Assembly (NCBI GenBank): GCA_965248605.1 | Contig: CBDFJV010000007.1 | Span: 558,001 to 622,000, forward strand | Length of the DNA: 64,000 nucleotides | From: CAUZJF01 sp965248605 | GTDB taxonomy: Bacteria > Chloroflexota > Dehalococcoidia > Lucifugimonadales > CAUZJF01 | Reading direction: 5' to 3' | Part shown: positions 1 to 7,479 of the stretch, piece by piece | Position numbering within the stretch: position 1 is the first letter of the stretch | Layout: the number at the start of each line of letters is the position of its first letter | Position numbers and translations under genes: made by a program | Notes under the pieces: model-generated | Told to the model about the DNA's origin: nothing | The model's input: the letters and a program-made list of their open reading frames with translations, nothing else | Databases searched by the model: none

Positions 1-457
1 GAGCGATACTGTCGATCGTTCTCTGAAAGTCCGCGCCGACTCTATCCATTTTGTTGACAAAACATATTCGAGGCACGTGGTAGCGGTCGGCCTGCCGCCA
101 CACTGTCTCCGACTGAGGCTGCACGCCTGCCACCGCATCGAAGACCACCACGCCACCGTCCAATATTCGTAGACTCCGCTCCACTTCGGCTGTGAAGTCC
201 ACGTGGCCGGGTGTATCGATCACGTTGATCGTAAGCCCATGCCAGTTGCACGTGGTAGCAGCCGCCGTTATCGTGATTCCGCGCTCACGCTCCTGCGCCA
301 TCCAGTCCATCGACGTCGTGCCCTCGTCGACTCCACCGATCTTGTAGATGCGACCGGCGAAGAACAGCACCCGCTCGGTGACGGTTGTTTTCCCGGCATC
401 GATATGCGCGATAAAGCCAATGTTGCGAGTAGATTCCAGTTGCGCTTGGGGGGGCAT
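1..457 (-). CDS. fusA: Elongation factor G, N-terminal part (runs off the window)
   Basis: This is the translocase GTPase of protein synthesis. Reading the minus strand from an ATG at 457 gives a start MPPQAQLEST followed by the G1 P-loop AHIDAGKTT, the G3 motif DTPGHVDFT and the G4 motif NKMD, which is the EF-G order. About 152 codons are present and the rest lies beyond base 1. It sits 39 bp downstream of rpsG in the usual rpsL-rpsG-fusA order and should share the promoter upstream of rpsL. I see no strong Shine-Dalgarno before the ATG, so translational coupling to rpsG is plausible. The motif set is unambiguous. Confidence 0.97.
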   Translation of the reverse strand, partial: MPPQAQLESTRNIGFIAHIDAGKTTVTERVLFFAGRIYKIGGVDEGTTSMDWMAQERERGITITAAATTCNWHGLTINVIDTPGHVDFTAEVERSLRILDGGVVVFDAVAGVQPQSETVWRQADRYHVPRICFVNKMDRVGADFQRTIDSIA

Positions 458-496
458 CAGGGGACCGTATCATCTGAGGAGATGTTAAGGGTTAGT

Positions 497-967
497 TCAC
501 CACCGGTAGTGAACGAAGGCTCGGTTAGCTTCGGCCATGCGATGCTGGTCTTCCTTCTTCTTTACAGCTTCACCCTGGCCTCTCGATGCGTCCAACAGCT
601 CCTGGGCCAGCCTCTCGGACATCGGTCTGCCCGACCTGGCTCTGGCCGCCTGCACCACCCACCGCATGGCGAGAGCGACCTGTCGGTCCCTCCGGACTTC
701 CGTTGGGACTTGATAAGTCGCGCCGCCAACCCTGCGTGACTTGACCTCGAGCTGAGGAGTGACGTTTCTGATTGCCTGCTGAAAGACCTCGATACCTGGC
801 CGGTGGGCCTGGCCCTCGGCCTCGTTCAAGGCGCTATATACGATCCGCTGCGCCACCGTCTGCTTGCCGTGCATCATTATTTTGTTGATGAACTTCGCGA
901 GCTCGATGCTCCCAAAGTTGGGGTCCGGCCTGGTGACTCGGCGAACGGCTCTTCTACGACGTGACAA
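497..967 (-). CDS. rpsG: 30S ribosomal protein S7
   Basis: S7 nucleates assembly of the 30S head domain and contacts the 3' domain of 16S rRNA. The 156-residue product has the S7 signature near residues 16-40 (PDPNFGSIELAKFINKIM) and the conserved stretch VGGATYQVPTEV, and it ends in HYRW as many S7 proteins do. The start is a TTG at 967, chosen because a GGAGAG Shine-Dalgarno lies 7 bases upstream and the N-terminus MSRRRRA is typical. Only 12 bp separate it from rpsL. Length matches the family. Confidence 0.98.
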   Translation of the reverse strand: MSRRRRAVRRVTRPDPNFGSIELAKFINKIMMHGKQTVAQRIVYSALNEAEGQAHRPGIEVFQQAIRNVTPQLEVKSRRVGGATYQVPTEVRRDRQVALAMRWVVQAARARSGRPMSERLAQELLDASRGQGEAVKKKEDQHRMAEANRAFVHYRW

Positions 968-979
968 CGCGGATCTCTC

Positions 980-1390
980 CTAGCTCTTCTTGGTCCCGTA
1001 CTTGCTACGACCCCGATTTCGGTCGCTGACTCCGGCGCTATCGAGGGCGCCTCTGATAATTGTATATCGGACGCCCGGCAGGTCCTTGACCCTCCCACCG
1101 CGGATGAGCACGACGGAGTGCTCCTGGAGGTTATGCCCCTCGCCTGGAATGTATGCATTGACTTCCATGCCGTTCGTCAGCCTGACCCTGGCTACCTTTC
1201 TTAGAGCCGAATTCGGCTTCCTTGGCGTCATGGTCCTCACCTGTATGCAGACGCCCCGCTTCTGGGGCGATCCGGAGTCCCTGATGCTTCGGTTTTTCAG
1301 CGAGTTGAAGGAATACCGAAGCGCCGGAGTCTTGTCCTTCCGGTGCTTGGACCGTCTGCCCTTGCGGACCAGCTGACTCGTTGTAGGCAT
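980..1390 (-). CDS. rpsL: 30S ribosomal protein S12
   Basis: S12 lines the decoding centre of the small subunit. The 136-residue product carries the core TPRKPNSALRKVARV and GEGHNLQEHSVVLIRGG followed by VKDLPGVRYTI. The lysines whose substitution gives streptomycin resistance in other bacteria (in the PRKPNS and VKDLPG segments) are wild type, so a sensitive S12 is expected. The Asp in VKDLP is the residue methylthiolated by RimO elsewhere. The ATG at 1390 is preceded by GAGAGGAA. It is the first gene of the str operon here. Confidence 0.98.
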   Translation of the reverse strand: MPTTSQLVRKGRRSKHRKDKTPALRYSFNSLKNRSIRDSGSPQKRGVCIQVRTMTPRKPNSALRKVARVRLTNGMEVNAYIPGEGHNLQEHSVVLIRGGRVKDLPGVRYTIIRGALDSAGVSDRNRGRSKYGTKKS

Positions 1391-1479
1391 TACGCGGTTC
1401 CTCTCTTGGAAACAGGGCCCTGTTCAGATACGAGTGAGGCACAAGTTTTCCCGACCGCCTCGCAGGGCGACAAACGGAG

Positions 1480-1508
1480 ATTATAGTTGCGCGTTCTGGA
1501 GATGTCAA
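1480..1508 (-). promoter_or_regulatory. Consensus sigma70-type promoter for rpsL-rpsG-fusA
   Basis: On the minus strand a perfect -35 TTGACA (1503-1508) and a perfect -10 TATAAT (1480-1485) are separated by exactly 17 bases. Transcription should start near 1473, leaving a leader of about 80 nt before rpsL. Promoters of this strength are expected for ribosomal protein operons. Confidence 0.85.
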
Positions 1509-1591
1509 CGGCGTTTACGCCAATACTGACGCTACCTGACACCAGAATGTCGGATCCAACGGAACTCAGCGCAACATCATCACTTGTTGTG

Positions 1592-1621
1592 TTGACATGC
1601 CATTTGAGGGTATGGTACTGT
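1592..1621 (+). promoter_or_regulatory. Candidate lexA promoter
   Basis: A perfect -35 TTGACA (1592-1597) is followed after 18 bases by a weak -10 TACTGT (1616-1621). Position and orientation fit transcription of lexA, whose start codon is at 1670. The weak -10 makes this tentative. Confidence 0.45.
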
Positions 1622-1627
1622 TGTTCG

Positions 1628-1639
1628 GAACATACGTAC
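1628..1639 (+). promoter_or_regulatory. Candidate LexA operator (SOS box)
   Basis: GAACATACGTAC matches the Gram-positive LexA box GAACRNRYGTTC at all but one position. It lies just downstream of the proposed lexA -10 and 31 bp before the lexA start, where an autoregulatory operator would sit. One mismatch in the right half-site keeps this a candidate. Confidence 0.5.
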
Positions 1640-1669
1640 TTACACAGGTCCGCGCCTGGAGGTCAACCG

Positions 1670-2317
1670 ATGGACAATAAGCCGTTGTCGGCCAAACAAG
1701 AATGCATCCTGGAATTCATCGAGGAGTTCCTCAAAGAAAACCACTACCCCCCTACCGTCCGCGACATCCAGAATGGATGCGAGATCAGCTCTACTTCTGT
1801 AGTGGACTACAACCTTCGCATCCTCCAACGGGAGGGGCATCTACGCCGGCAGGCGGACGTTTCGAGGGGCATTGAGCTCCTCGGAGAGAGGGCGAGCGGA
1901 ATCGGAGCGGATGTCGTTCAGGTTCCAGTGCTCGGCAGCATAGCAGCGGGTGAACCCCTGCACATACCTCCTGCTGATTCCTGGCACACAGAGGAAGTGG
2001 ACAACGTTGAGCTACCCTCGTTCATAACGGGCGGTAGACCAGAGGTCTTCGCCGTCAAAGTCAAAGGCGAGTCGATGATCGACGCTCTGGTCGCGGACGG
2101 AGACCTGGTGGTGATGGAGCCCATCGAACAGCCGAACAACGGCGACATGGTAGCCGCCTGGCTGAGCGACCGGGAGCAGGTAACTCTGAAGCACTTCTTC
2201 CTCAAGAACGGCATGGTCACTCTGCAGCCGGCCAACAGCACAATGGACCCGATAATTGTTCCCGCCGAGAACGTCTCCGTTCAGGGCCGGGTGGTCGGCG
2301 TGGTCCGCACGGTCTAG
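1670..2317 (+). CDS. lexA: LexA repressor, SOS regulator
   Basis: LexA represses the DNA-damage regulon and cleaves itself when stimulated by RecA filaments. The 215-residue product has an N-terminal winged-helix DNA-binding domain (recognition helix around SSTSVVDYNLRILQREG, residues 40-56), a cleavage site Ala93-Gly94 in SIAAGEPL, the catalytic Ser135 in GESMIDA and the catalytic Lys174 in QVTLKHF. An upstream in-frame start at 1487 exists, but ATG 1670 is preferred because TGGAGG precedes it and the protein then starts like other LexA proteins (MDNKPLSAKQ). It is divergent from the str operon. A candidate SOS box upstream suggests autoregulation. Confidence 0.96.
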   Translation: MDNKPLSAKQECILEFIEEFLKENHYPPTVRDIQNGCEISSTSVVDYNLRILQREGHLRRQADVSRGIELLGERASGIGADVVQVPVLGSIAAGEPLHIPPADSWHTEEVDNVELPSFITGGRPEVFAVKVKGESMIDALVADGDLVVMEPIEQPNNGDMVAAWLSDREQVTLKHFFLKNGMVTLQPANSTMDPIIVPAENVSVQGRVVGVVRTV

Positions 2318-2380
2318 CTGAGTAGCTACACCACAGAGTGACGAGAACCCCTATCCAAACGGCCTCTACTTAGGTTCTGT

Positions 2381-2560
2381 ATGCTTCTGGACCTCGCTGG
2401 AGCGGTGCTGGCCACGGCCGTTGTGGCCGGGACGGTTTGGGCCTTCTACAAGTCCGACAAGTGGCTCGTCCGAGCCTGGTACATGAGGAAGTACCGAAGG
2501 TATCAGGCGAAGCGTCGAAATCGTGATGGGCGAGACGACACCGGCGGCGGGGAGGACTGA
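2381..2560 (+). CDS. Small single-span membrane protein, unknown
   Basis: A 59-codon reading frame begins 63 bp after lexA. The product starts with a hydrophobic segment (residues 2-22, rich in A, V, L and G), followed by a strongly basic stretch (YMRKYRRYQAKRRNR) and an acidic glycine-rich tail. This is the pattern of a small inner-membrane protein with its C-terminus in the cytoplasm. The Shine-Dalgarno is weak. No family was recognised. It could be co-transcribed with lexA, as small SOS-induced membrane proteins often are, but that link is only positional. Confidence 0.45.
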   Translation: MLLDLAGAVLATAVVAGTVWAFYKSDKWLVRAWYMRKYRRYQAKRRNRDGRDDTGGGED

Positions 2561-2569
2561 ACTCAGGGT

Positions 2570-3064
2570 TCAGCCCACGGTCACCTCGATCTTTTGTGGC
2601 GTAGAAGCGCTCTCTTCACCGTCGACTTCAGCGACCGCAGCAATAGTCCACTTGAGTGTGCCGCCGGACGCATGTGGCGGCGGCTCTCGCTGGATCGGCA
2701 ACTTGGCGCCAAACGTGGCAACCTTCTTAGCAGTCATGTCACGGTCCTCCACGATCACCTGACTGCTATGCACGAGACTCTCTTTGAACTCCTTGACGAC
2801 CTGTTCCGGAACGATGTCGATGAGCTCGGCTTCCGTTCGTTTCAGTACTCCGGTCTTATAGCGGAGTGGGGTTTCCTTCGTGTAGCTCTCGGCGTAGCGC
2901 TCTTCGCAGATCAAGTCGACCCTCGCCCGGCTCACAGCGAGGTCACGGCGTGGTGTTAGCTCGACCGTGACGTCGATCGTCTCCCCCAGCTTGTAGGCCT
3001 TCTCGTCAAAGCTGAGAGCCACCCTGATCGGGCTACGAAGGTGGCGTATAAGTCGCCTGAGCAT
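2570..3064 (-). CDS. Arrestin-like / Spo0M-like beta-sandwich protein
   Basis: The product (about 164 residues from ATG 3064) reads as alternating beta strands without membrane segments. Stretches such as YKLGETIDVTVELTPRRDLAVSRARVDL resemble the N-domain of arrestin-fold proteins, including bacterial Spo0M-like proteins. ATG 3064 is preferred over the upstream in-frame codon at 3085 because CTGGAG lies 7 bases before it. It converges on the small gene after lexA and is 113 bp downstream of nothing obvious that would place it in an operon. The fold assignment is an inference from pattern; the function is unknown. Confidence 0.6.
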   Translation of the reverse strand: MLRRLIRHLRSPIRVALSFDEKAYKLGETIDVTVELTPRRDLAVSRARVDLICEERYAESYTKETPLRYKTGVLKRTEAELIDIVPEQVVKEFKESLVHSSQVIVEDRDMTAKKVATFGAKLPIQREPPPHASGGTLKWTIAAVAEVDGEESASTPQKIEVTVG

Positions 3065-3177
3065 GTATGAACTCCAGCGAAACACTCGATCAGAAAGCGC
3101 GGACGCGCCGTCGCTGCGTGGACGGGAGTCACCTTACGACATCAATGATATCGCAGTCCGGCGGGTGAGAGCCCCGA

Positions 3178-4164
3178 CTACCAGGAAGGGCTCGTGTCGT
3201 CGACCTCATTGTTTGTAAGCCGTCGCTGGTCCCCGCCGTCGCGGTCCATTACAAATAGCTCAGCGTCGCCGTCGAGGTGAGACACGAAGGCAATCCGGCG
3301 GCCGTCCGAAGACCAGACCGGGTCCTGGTCATGCAGCTCGTTATGAGTAAGTCGTTCGGTCTGAAGGTCGTCGACGGTCGTAACGTAGATTTCGGGATTC
3401 CCGTCCTGCTCGGAGACATACAACAATCGCTTGCTGTCCGGGGACCAGGAGACGTCGTACTCGGCCTCTTCACTTTCGGTGATTCTCTTCTGTTCCGTGC
3501 CGTCAGCATTCATGACGTAGATTTCGGGATTGCCGTCACGGTGCGAGAGCATGGCGATCCTGCTGGAATCGGGCGACCAGATAGGTCTCGTGTCCTCGGT
3601 ATCGGTAAGGCGAAACTCGTTGACTCCATCTGGGTTCCGGATATAGACGCCTCGACCCTCGCCTTCTCGGACGGCGAACGCGACGGAGTCCCCGTCGGCG
3701 GACCAACCCCCGACCTCATCGCCCGCAACGGAGGTCAGCAGCATCGATCCGGTGCCGTCGGCGTTTACCACCTGGACGGAAGTCGCGCCTTCCACCTCGA
3801 CGACGTACGCGAGCCGCGTGCTATCCGGCGACCAGCGATGGCTTCGGTTCAGGCCCGGCCCGGTCGTTAGACGTGTTCGGTCCGAGCCGTCCAGCCCCAT
3901 GACCTCTATCGCAACGTCGGTGCCCGAGCCCGATTGGAAAGCGACCAACCGACCGTTGGGTGAAAGTCTCGGCGAGTACTCATCCCTTTGGCTGTTCGTA
4001 ATGTTCTGCTCGCTGCGACCGTCAGAGGCGATTGTATAAAGTTCGAGATTGCCGTCTCTGTCTGATGTGAACACGAGCGAAGGTGCGCTCGGACTGCAGG
4101 CGATCGCCGCCGCCGCTATCAGGCCGAGCGGTAGAAGCACCGCTCTCACAAGGGCGCGTTGCAT
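3178..4164 (-). CDS. TolB-like WD40/PD40 beta-propeller lipoprotein
   Basis: The 328-residue product starts with a lipoprotein signal peptide (MQRALVRAV, then a hydrophobic core ending in AAIAC, Cys about residue 26). It then repeats the PD40 motif about six times, in forms such as WSPDSTRLAYV, WSPDSSRIAML, WSPDSKRLLYVSEQDGNPEIYV and WSSDGRRIAFVSHLDGDAELFV. This is the TolB C-terminal propeller, used for protein or ligand binding. The reading frame extends upstream to 4332, but that part encodes no signal peptide and crosses a dispersed repeat, so ATG 4164 is chosen. No tol or pal genes are nearby, so a role in the Tol system is not implied. Confidence 0.85.
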   Translation of the reverse strand: MQRALVRAVLLPLGLIAAAAIACSPSAPSLVFTSDRDGNLELYTIASDGRSEQNITNSQRDEYSPRLSPNGRLVAFQSGSGTDVAIEVMGLDGSDRTRLTTGPGLNRSHRWSPDSTRLAYVVEVEGATSVQVVNADGTGSMLLTSVAGDEVGGWSADGDSVAFAVREGEGRGVYIRNPDGVNEFRLTDTEDTRPIWSPDSSRIAMLSHRDGNPEIYVMNADGTEQKRITESEEAEYDVSWSPDSKRLLYVSEQDGNPEIYVTTVDDLQTERLTHNELHDQDPVWSSDGRRIAFVSHLDGDAELFVMDRDGGDQRRLTNNEVDDTSPSW

Positions 4165-4580
4165 GCGCCCGCCGGGTCTCGGATAGAACATGAGCCGCCA
4201 ATTGATCGAGGTAGTCGCCGGACAGGCGCCACCCAGTCGCTCATGGTGAGCTTGTCGAACCACGATCCACCACGCCCAGGAGATCGTAGGTTTGAACGCC
4301 GAGAACTCGGAGACCGTCCGGAGAAAATTCATCGTTCAGTCACGCCCATCTGACGTTTCCGCCTGCCGGCACAATCGTACAGGGATTCCCGACCGGGGCC
4401 AAGATGGAACGTTACGCGACGCCTGATCGACGGTCAAGTCAGAGAGCGGTCCGCAATCAAGTGGCGGAGTCCAAGCTTCGTGGGTGCCAATACCCGTTGA
4501 CATAGGGTCAGTCTAGTTCCTAAGATGGCGGTAGCCCCATCTTTACGTTTAGTACCGGTCTATGCCGTCTCGAGGCTGCC
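4165..4580. other. Spacer with a short dispersed-type repeat and one promoter
   Basis: This 416-bp stretch separates two divergent genes. Around 4240-4263 it holds CTCATGGTGAGCTTGTCGAAC, which looks like a short repeat seen widely in bacterial genomes; only one copy is in this window. Near 4497-4526 there is a promoter for the FHA gene. I see no further gene or RNA. Confidence 0.5.
4497..4526 (+). promoter_or_regulatory. Candidate promoter of the FHA gene
   Basis: A perfect -35 TTGACA (4497-4502) is followed after 18 bases by TAAGAT (4521-4526), 55 bp before the FHA start codon. Confidence 0.55.
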
Positions 4581-4937
4581 ATGCCGTCGGTCCCTGAAGG
4601 AATTCTCTTGGTGCGGGGTGGAGCCGAAGAGGGCAACTCCATTGCTCTCCGGGCTGGCATGATCATGATCGGACGGGCGCCCTTGAACGATATCGTGCTC
4701 GAACAACCCGGCGTTTCGCGCCAACACGCTGCTATCCGAGGCGACCCGGAGGGATACTGGCTGGCCGACCTGGGCAGCCGCAACGGGACATTCGTTAACG
4801 GCGAGAACGTCGGAGCGGACCCCAGACGGTTGAGCAACTTCGACCGTATAGAGCTCGGCGGCACCAATACAGCGGTCCATTGGGTGTTCATGGAATCGCA
4901 GGCCACAATCGACATCCCCGGGCCCGATACCACTTAG
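4581..4937 (+). CDS. FHA-domain protein
   Basis: This is a single forkhead-associated domain of 118 residues. FHA domains bind phosphothreonine peptides. The core motifs are all present: GR at about residue 32, NDIVL, PGVSRQHAAI (the Ser-Arg-x-His phosphate-binding set) and DLGSRNGTFVNG. Such stand-alone FHA proteins usually read Ser/Thr kinase signals or organise secretion machines; no kinase is visible nearby. The stop TAG (4935-4937) lies inside the 5-bp target duplication of the adjacent IS1380 copy. The gene therefore appears intact, and the insertion fell right at its end. Confidence 0.9.
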   Translation: MPSVPEGILLVRGGAEEGNSIALRAGMIMIGRAPLNDIVLEQPGVSRQHAAIRGDPEGYWLADLGSRNGTFVNGENVGADPRRLSNFDRIELGGTNTAVHWVFMESQATIDIPGPDTT

Positions 4938-6641
4938 CCCGAATCCACCGAAGGACACCGATGGACGGCGTGAGGGCAGCGGAAGGGGGTGGGTGAGGGA
5001 GCTACAGGGGGGATGGCCTGGGGTCTTGGGGTAGATGGGAGGCCGGCGGCCGGTCTTCAGTCGCCGCACAGGGCCCCTAAGGCCCTATGCGGGAGTTGCG
5101 ATGCGCGGGAAGGCGAGAGGATACGCAGCAGGGGACTCTCGCGACCGGGGTGGCGCGAGATTGCGGGGACGTTGGGTCAGTTGCAGGCTGGCTGTCAGGC
5201 CGGGAACGGAATGGCTTGCAGCCGGGCCAAGGCGCGACTGAACTGGGTTTCCCAAGGCCAGCGCCGGGGGAGATGCAAAGTGAGGCGGCGCGCCGAGCGG
5301 GTGATCCGTCCCACCAGAGCGAAGACCCGCCGCCTGAGGGTCTTGGTGATCACGGTCCGCTCGCCCAGACCAATCCGCGCCGTCCAGCGGGCCAGGTTAT
5401 GCGCCATCACCTGGACCGCCAGCCAGGCGCCGTTGGCGGCGAAGCGCGCCGACGGCATGTGGTTCAGCCCGACGCCGTACTTGAGGTCGCGTATGGCGTT
5501 CTCGACCTCGGCGTGGCGGCGATGATCGGCCTCCAGTTCCAGCGTCTCCCCATCGCGGTCGGTGATGAAGGCGTGATAGCTGTATCTGGCGAAGAGGGCG
5601 AGCTGGGAACCGGGCGTCGGCTTCACCCGCCGGACAATGAGCCGCACCGGCGCGGCGTCCGGCTTGGTCTGGAACGGGGTGTAAGTCGTCTCGGCGACAT
5701 CGGCGGCGCCGTCCATCCAGTAGGGAATGGGAGTCCAGTCCTCCTGTGGTATCGCCTCGATCAGGTCCCGCAGGCTGGCGCGCTGGCGGATGGTGATAGA
5801 GAAGCGGACATCCATTTCCCGGCAGGCGGCAACGACAGTGTGGGCGTAGAAGCCGCTGTCGGCCCGCACCGTGAGTTGTCCCCTGGCCCCGCCGTAGCGC
5901 ACCCGCCCCACCGTCTCACGCAGGAAGTGGGCGGCGCCACGGGCGGTGTTGGCCCGGCCCTCGCGCAGCCGGGACATCAGCACCTCGCCGGTGCCGGCGG
6001 CAATGGCCAGCAGCGGGTGATAGCCGCGGGCGCCGGTATAGCCGTGGTGGCGCGCTCCCTCCTTGGCCAGTCCATAGGTCTCGCAGATGGTCGAGTCCAG
6101 GTCGATGGTCAGGGGCGAGTCGCCGGGTCCGGCCCCAGCGGCCCAGGCCCGGGCCAACAACTGGCGGCTCACGCGGTCGAGTTGACGGACATGCCCCCAC
6201 CGGAAGCTGCGCAGGAAGGTCCCCAGGGTGGATGGCGCCTTGACCACGCAGCCTAGAACACCGACCGTCCCACCAGCGCGCAGCGCATCGGCGTCGTCGA
6301 TGCAGTCGCCGCCTGCCAGCGCGGAAGCGACCAGCGTCAGCATCTTGTCCCCAGTGTTCGCCCGTCCCGGCGCTCCGCCGAGGTCAAGGTGATGGTCGAC
6401 GAGTTCCCGCAGGCCCAGGTGCCGGGCTAGGGTGGCCGGCAGGAGCAGGCCGGCATTGGCCACCAGGCGATGGTCGTCAAAGACGATGCGGATACGGTCG
6501 GGTTTGTTCTGTGGCAGCATCTATTGGGTGCTCCTTGTTTCCGGGCAGGTTTCTGTTCCAAAACCATTATCCCAGATTCAGAGGAGCACCCGCTGGCTTC
6601 TTCAAGGGCTGTCCCCAAGGACGTCCTTCGGTGGATTCGGG
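4938..6641 (-). mobile_element. IS1380-family insertion sequence, copy 1
   Basis: This 1704-bp element is bounded by 19-bp perfect terminal inverted repeats CCCGAATCCACCGAAGGAC. A 5-bp target duplication CTTAG flanks it at 4933-4937 and 6642-6646. It carries one transposase gene on the minus strand. About 255 bp of non-coding sequence follows that gene, including a stem-loop at 5066-5090 (GGGCC/GGCCC arms). It is nearly identical to the copies at 19227 and 35589; differences seen include one codon in the transposase (Met269 here, Thr in the others) and one base near the start-proximal end (about 6547). Near-identity and an intact duplication mark a recent insertion. Confidence 0.95.
5195..6520 (-). 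CDS. IS1380-family DDE transposase (copy 1)
   Basis: The 441-residue enzyme catalyses cut-and-paste or replicative transposition of its element. The family pattern is clear: Asp142 in TIDLDSTICETYG, the segment GARHHGYTGARGYHPLLA, Asp221 in LTVRADSGFY, and Glu340 in HAEVENAIRDLKYGVGLNH. These form the DDE triad. The reading frame is uninterrupted, so the copy is presumably active. The long open frame on the opposite strand (389 codons) is a GC-bias shadow. Compared with copies 2 and 3 this one has Met instead of Thr at residue 269. Confidence 0.96.
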   Translation of the reverse strand: MLPQNKPDRIRIVFDDHRLVANAGLLLPATLARHLGLRELVDHHLDLGGAPGRANTGDKMLTLVASALAGGDCIDDADALRAGGTVGVLGCVVKAPSTLGTFLRSFRWGHVRQLDRVSRQLLARAWAAGAGPGDSPLTIDLDSTICETYGLAKEGARHHGYTGARGYHPLLAIAAGTGEVLMSRLREGRANTARGAAHFLRETVGRVRYGGARGQLTVRADSGFYAHTVVAACREMDVRFSITIRQRASLRDLIEAIPQEDWTPIPYWMDGAADVAETTYTPFQTKPDAAPVRLIVRRVKPTPGSQLALFARYSYHAFITDRDGETLELEADHRRHAEVENAIRDLKYGVGLNHMPSARFAANGAWLAVQVMAHNLARWTARIGLGERTVITKTLRRRVFALVGRITRSARRLTLHLPRRWPWETQFSRALARLQAIPFPA

Positions 6642-6954
6642 CTTAGCTCGACCTCTTCGGCAGGAACTTAGGGCCATGGCGAGACTGACGCCAGACCCCA
6701 GTTCGTATCGGCAGCTCAAGGCAGTCTGAGAAATGTCAAAGATTCGTCGCCAGAACGACCCAAGTTTCCCTTCTCCCGTTCTCGTTTGCTAGATTAGAAT
6801 AGCTACGAGCTATCCCCGGAGCCCGGGCCGGGGAGGCCGGTCTGATTGTCGAGGGCTCGTGCGCTTCCAAATGACACTCAGCGGCGCCAGGTTTCGTCAA
6901 CCAGGGTAACCTCGCGGCGAATCCACACCTTATTACGGCTAGGAATGCGAATCG
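6642..6954. other. Spacer between IS1380 copy 1 and the pil operon
   Basis: This stretch begins with the CTTAG target duplication and holds no convincing gene. A TAGAAT hexamer near 6795 could be a -10 box for the pil operon, but no good -35 accompanies it. The GC-rich stretch around 6815-6845 (CCGGAGCCCGGGCCGGGGAGG) could fold locally. No riboswitch family was recognised. Confidence 0.4.
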
Positions 6955-7479
6955 ATGGTAGCGACCAGCGCCACATCATTTGAAGAGAGAGTCGGTCGCG
7001 TTCTCCTGGACGCGGAGTTCATCACTTCCGACCAGTTGGACGAAGCAAGGGAAAAGAGCAACGAGTCCGGCGACGGCTTGCTAGATACCCTGGTCACAAT
7101 AGGGACCGTAGCTCGCGAGACCCTGATGACCGTCTTGAGCTTCCAGCTCAGGATCCCGGTAGTCGACCTCAAGACCGTTCAGGTCGACATGGAGGCGGTC
7201 AAGCTCGTTCCGGAGGACCTGGCCCGCCAGCATTCGATCCTTCCGATCGGTTTCGAACCAGATGGCTCCTTGCGGGTCGCCACCATGGCGCCCAACGACT
7301 TCCAGCTACTGACCCAACTGTCGTCGACGACGGGCCGTCAGACGAAGTTCGCCCTCGCATTAAGCGGAGGGCTCGACGAGCTGATTGACAGGACCTATGC
7401 GTCCGGAGCTACCGGTCCGACCTCAGGCGCCTCCGTCGCAGGAAACAGCACCTCAGGCCGGTTTAGCGGTAGCGCCTAA
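6955..7479 (+). CDS. pilB: PilB/GspE N-terminal MshEN domain (5' part of split pilB)
   Basis: The 174-residue frame encodes the MshEN (GspE N-terminal) fold that precedes the ATPase in type IV pilus extension motors: FEERVGRVLLDAEFITSDQLDEA, then RIPVVDL and LVPEDLARQHSILPIGF. In some PilB/MshE proteins this domain binds cyclic di-GMP. It ends after a low-complexity Ser/Gly/Thr linker. The ATPase continues in the +1 frame with a 95-bp overlap, so the pair most likely represents one pilB gene of about 570 residues broken by an indel in the linker (7385-7479). A genuinely split motor cannot be excluded. Confidence 0.8.
   Translation: MVATSATSFEERVGRVLLDAEFITSDQLDEAREKSNESGDGLLDTLVTIGTVARETLMTVLSFQLRIPVVDLKTVQVDMEAVKLVPEDLARQHSILPIGFEPDGSLRVATMAPNDFQLLTQLSSTTGRQTKFALALSGGLDELIDRTYASGATGPTSGASVAGNSTSGRFSGSA

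Noticed and set aside
203..739. Open frames on the plus strand opposite fusA, rpsG and rpsL
   Set aside because: They overlap conserved ribosomal genes antisense and encode no recognisable protein.
1487..1669. Upstream extension of lexA by 61 codons
   Set aside because: It covers the promoter and SOS box, and LexA homologs start at the position of ATG 1670.
5087..6256. Long open frame (389 codons) antisense to the IS1380 transposase, repeated at the other copies
   Set aside because: It is the GC-bias shadow of the conserved transposase frame; it has no recognisable domain and occurs in every copy only because the element is copied.
6642..6954. Cyclic di-GMP riboswitch before the pil genes
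   Set aside because: The conserved core sequences of the known c-di-GMP riboswitch classes are not found in this spacer.
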